This document shows, one piece after another, positions 61,295 through 64,000 of a DNA stretch of 64,000 nt (its first letter is position 1; each line of letters opens with the position of its first letter). A program made the translations under genes and the position numbers. This DNA comes from JBAXBF01 sp034429745. GTDB lineage: Bacteria > Chloroflexota > Anaerolineae > Anaerolineales > DRKV01. The stretch is taken from assembly GCA_034429745.1 (NCBI GenBank), contig DAOUFY010000014.1, positions 26,046-90,045 on the forward strand, written 5' to 3'. Under the pieces are notes generated by a model. That model had not been told where the DNA came from. It searched no databases and saw nothing but the letters and a program-made list of their open reading frames with translations.

Positions 61295-63538
61295 CTAGCG
61301 GAACTGCCAATAGGCGGCTTCGCTCACTTTGATGGTGAGATTCTCGGTTTGGTTAGGTCCAATCATCAAGCCGAATTGCCCCCATTTGAACCAATCGGCT
61401 TTATATTCGCCTAAGAAATAGCCGTTGACGTACAACCGCAATTTGTTGCCGATTGCCATAACACCTAGCCGATTGGTTTGGTAAGTTCCCATATTGATGT
61501 GCGGGCTGGGTTTGTATGGCTGAATGTTCTTGAAAAAGCCATGATCCCATTGATAGAGGCGATAAGAGCCGTTGCAAGTTATTCCAAACACATACCCTGA
61601 ATCGAAGTCTTGAGCGCGTACAATAACACCATAACTGTCAAAACCGCCGCATTTTGCACCGCTGCTGGCTTCAATCTCGAAGTAAAAGTCTGTCAGCGGT
61701 GGCAGCTTGCTGAGACCCCAACGATCAATGTCAACTTTCTTGCGGGCTGTCATGTATAATGCGCCATTTCTTATTTGCCAAACAGTATGCTCATCGTTGA
61801 CCATATACCAGTTCGTATCGTTCCAAAATGAGTCGTACCAAGTTGGGGAGCCTAATTGCTTCAATTCCTCAGCTTGCCCTGTCTGAAATTCAGTGGTGGG
61901 GTAAAGGGATGGTGATCCTGATACGGAAATTTGAATAATAAGCGGTTGATTGATCATATCTCCCAAGCCGAAAAGTTCACCGTTGATGCTGCGCAGCATC
62001 CAATTGCCGCTATAGACACCGCTTTGGTCTGGGGCAGTAACTTGCACTGAAAGGTCAACTGTGCCGTTAGGAGGGACAACACCAGTTAGGGTAGTTGGAG
62101 TTGTGGCATTCATCTGATCGCCACCAACAAAGACCAGCGTATAACCGGTTTGCCATGTACAAGTACCGATGTTTTTCAGCCGCCATGTCTTGATAATATT
62201 CATTCCCGGCTGATAAGTTGGACCGCTTGGCATCATGCTATCTGAGATGAGAGCTGCACGGTTGAGGCAGTTTGGCGGTTGAGGGATGGTGCCACCTTGA
62301 GGCACAATTGGCAGGCTGCTGCTTGGCTCAATGGGTTGAGCTGGCAAAGAAGGAAGTGTTGGCGCAGGAATGGGTACAGAGGGGACAGCTACTTGCGGTG
62401 TGCCGAAAACCGGCTGTGCCAGTGGAGTGCTGATTGGCTGCTGCAGTGTGCCGCTATATGGAGTAACCCATGGGGTCGGGAAAGGCGTAATAGCAGGCAC
62501 AAAATTGAACTGATCTTGGGGAACTTGCGCTCCGAACTCACTCTGGTAATCCCATCCAAAATTAACTCCGCTTTTTTGCTCATCTTGATTAAGTTGGAGG
62601 AAAGTTTTACCTTCTTTATTCGGAAAAGTCCATTCACCGGCGATAAGCTTAGCCCTATTGGATGGCTCGTTGACATCAATTTGCACACAATAACTGCCAG
62701 GAGATACATTCCTGAAAATATATTTCCCATTTGCATCCGAAATAGCTGTTTGCAAAGGATTACCGCTGCAGTCAGCTTGCTTTAGATAAATCAATACTCC
62801 TTCAATACCCGGTTCACCAAGCTCTAAAATGCCATTAGCGACAATTTTATTATCGCCGCTGCGTCTGATACAGCCGGCACCGATTTGGTTATCGGCGCTT
62901 ACTGCACAAAGGTCATGCCATATCATGCCGCTGATGGTGTTTTTATCTGTGATGGTTTCAAGCGGCGGCTGTTCAATTAAATCCTGAGGGGCGACGTTGT
63001 CCATTGCAAATTCAAAAGTGCCAATTATTCCGTTGACATCTACTGTGTAAAGACCGGCTGGCAGTCCTTTGACATCTAAAGGAATTTTCTTTTCGAAGGA
63101 GACTGGAGATTCAGCGCACTGTTTTTCTTCTTCAAGAATGGCAGGAAGGGTAACTTTAAAGGTGCTGCCTTCGCGTTCAACAATTGCTTCACCTAAACGC
63201 ATGCAATCATTGGAAAGCACACCGCGTGCAGCCACTTGCATTTCAACGGGAATAGACCCAGAAACCAAGATCTCGATGCTTTCCACTTTAGCCAATTCTT
63301 CAGTTGTTGTGCTAGGTTTCATCTCTTCGGTAGGCATTTCATCCAATGGTGGGTGTTCAGAGACTGGTGTTGGGGTTACTAAAAATGGTTGAGTTGCAGC
63401 CGGCGGTAATGAAGGAGTGGCTTTGGCAGGCGGTTGGAGAAATGATAGATCAAGACCGCTGCACCCTCCGATTAAAACCGCCCCAAATATGGCCGCACTG
63501 ATGAGGATTATCCAAGTTGGGTATTGAAAAGATTTCAT
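61295..63538 (-). CDS. large surface lipoprotein with SdrB-like, NBR1-Ig-like and LamG-like domains
   Basis: A 747-residue lipoprotein. The lipobox is LIGGCSG (Cys26). A Pro/Thr-rich stretch and a beta domain (about 90-200) come first. A Cna-B/SdrD-B-like domain follows (about 205-330; GMIWHDLCAV, ANGILELGEPGIEGVLIYLK, DANGKYIFRNVSPGSYCV). A long Pro-rich linker (about 340-430) leads to an NBR1-Ig-like domain (about 430-550; IIKTWRLKNIGTCTWQTGY, GVVPPNGTVDLSVQV). The C-terminal module (about 575-747) is a concanavalin-like beta sandwich resembling the ectodomain repeats of the Ser/Thr kinase at 35036. The start at 63538 has GGAGG eight bases upstream. It probably acts as a cell-surface binding protein. 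Its role is unknown. Confidence 0.88.
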   Translation of the reverse strand: MKSFQYPTWIILISAAIFGAVLIGGCSGLDLSFLQPPAKATPSLPPAATQPFLVTPTPVSEHPPLDEMPTEEMKPSTTTEELAKVESIEILVSGSIPVEMQVAARGVLSNDCMRLGEAIVEREGSTFKVTLPAILEEEKQCAESPVSFEKKIPLDVKGLPAGLYTVDVNGIIGTFEFAMDNVAPQDLIEQPPLETITDKNTISGMIWHDLCAVSADNQIGAGCIRRSGDNKIVANGILELGEPGIEGVLIYLKQADCSGNPLQTAISDANGKYIFRNVSPGSYCVQIDVNEPSNRAKLIAGEWTFPNKEGKTFLQLNQDEQKSGVNFGWDYQSEFGAQVPQDQFNFVPAITPFPTPWVTPYSGTLQQPISTPLAQPVFGTPQVAVPSVPIPAPTLPSLPAQPIEPSSSLPIVPQGGTIPQPPNCLNRAALISDSMMPSGPTYQPGMNIIKTWRLKNIGTCTWQTGYTLVFVGGDQMNATTPTTLTGVVPPNGTVDLSVQVTAPDQSGVYSGNWMLRSINGELFGLGDMINQPLIIQISVSGSPSLYPTTEFQTGQAEELKQLGSPTWYDSFWNDTNWYMVNDEHTVWQIRNGALYMTARKKVDIDRWGLSKLPPLTDFYFEIEASSGAKCGGFDSYGVIVRAQDFDSGYVFGITCNGSYRLYQWDHGFFKNIQPYKPSPHINMGTYQTNRLGVMAIGNKLRLYVNGYFLGEYKADWFKWGQFGLMIGPNQTENLTIKVSEAAYWQFR

Positions 63539-63679
63539 TTTTTTCCTCCAAGCTCCTCGTGTTGAGGAAAATTCCTTCCATGATAAGTTAAAGTAATACT
63601 CTACATACACCTCGCAACCATATCAGGCTGAAGTGTTTGCAGGATATGCACTGTTATGGTGTGCAAGATTTATACCACT

Positions 63680-64000
63680 TCAGGCGGGTGGCAGGGTTGA
63701 GGTAAGTTTTTCCAGAATTTGATGGAGCTGTGCTGCTTGTTGGGCGCGTTCGAAGTGTGCGACAGCAGCTGCACGCCCTTTTTCTCCCATTTGGCGGCAG
63801 AGTTGAGGGTTTTCTGAGAGGGATAACACGGCCTCGGCTAAGGCTTGTGGATTGCCGGGCTGGACAAAGATGCCGGCCTCAGCTTCTTCAACAACTTGAC
63901 GGATGACACCGTCTATGGCTAGCAGGATAGGTTTGCCGGCCGCTAAATAATCAAACACTTTATTAGGATATACTGTTTTATAAAGAGGCAGCGGTTTAAG
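63680..64000 (-). CDS. glycosyltransferase family 4, C-terminal part
   Basis: The frame is open to the right window edge, so only about 106 C-terminal residues are present. YPNKVFDYLAAGKPILLA and the following EAEAGIFVQPGNPQALAEAV form the nucleotide-sugar-binding part of GT-B family 4 enzymes, of the WbuB-like kind that build surface polysaccharide. The end has a helical Gln/Ala-rich tail. It is upstream of the lipoprotein gene on the same strand with a gap of about 140 bases, in which I see no coding frame. Confidence 0.85.
   Translation of the reverse strand, partial: LKPLPLYKTVYPNKVFDYLAAGKPILLAIDGVIRQVVEEAEAGIFVQPGNPQALAEAVLSLSENPQLCRQMGEKGRAAAVAHFERAQQAAQLHQILEKLTSTLPPA

Overview
The window looks like a chromosomal segment of a Chloroflexota bacterium, most likely Anaerolineae-like. 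This is an inference from gene content, not from any rRNA or database match. The pointers are a split methylmalonyl-CoA mutase operon, very long multi-PAS and PocR sensor kinases, FHA-ABC fusion transporters, Ser/Thr kinases with large ectodomains, Pro/Thr-rich linkers on surface proteins, NBR1-Ig-like and CSLREA modules, and frequent TTG starts. No tRNA, rRNA, CRISPR array, insertion sequence or prophage is visible. Both window edges cut genes: a sugar ABC permease on the left and a glycosyltransferase on the right.

Layout. 1-6.6 kb holds a sugar permease and xylulokinase, then a methylmalonyl-CoA operon (mutase catalytic and B12 subunits, MeaB chaperone, epimerase), a HAS-barrel-like protein and a STAS-like protein. 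7-12.5 kb holds a histidine/aromatic ammonia-lyase with an unusual Ala-Cys-Gly cofactor triad, convergent with a formiminotetrahydrofolate cyclodeaminase, then a diguanylate cyclase response regulator, a tandem hairpin repeat array and an M20 amidohydrolase. 12.5-35 kb is a sensory island: two divergent chemoreceptors, an HD-GYP response regulator, two duplicated kinase/response-regulator pairs, a GT39-like membrane protein, an orphan phosphate-type binding lipoprotein, a DeoR regulator and a hybrid kinase. 35-45 kb is a Ser/Thr-phosphorylation module: a receptor kinase with four ectodomain repeats, a PP2C phosphatase, a triple-FHA ABC exporter and a vWA-FHA membrane protein.

45-55.3 kb encodes envelope and secreted functions: a beta-helix surface protein, an acyl-CoA dehydrogenase, a subtilase with eight Cys-pair repeats and LysM, and then a compact trio. 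The trio is a 39-residue membrane microprotein ending in Trp-Ile-Tyr-Gln-Gly-Phe, an MBOAT acyltransferase and an SGNH-type protein. It has the parts list of a DltX/DltB/DltD-like acyl-shuttle system, but without dltA or dltC, and is the most exciting candidate here.

55.3-61.2 kb is a nickel locus: a Fur-family regulator divergent from CbiM-CbiQ-CbiO (ECF-type Ni/Co importer) and LarB-LarE-LarC (nickel-pincer cofactor synthesis). A perfect 18-bp palindrome sits between the -35 and -10 of the importer promoter. A strong bidirectional terminator separates this operon from a large surface lipoprotein and the partial glycosyltransferase.
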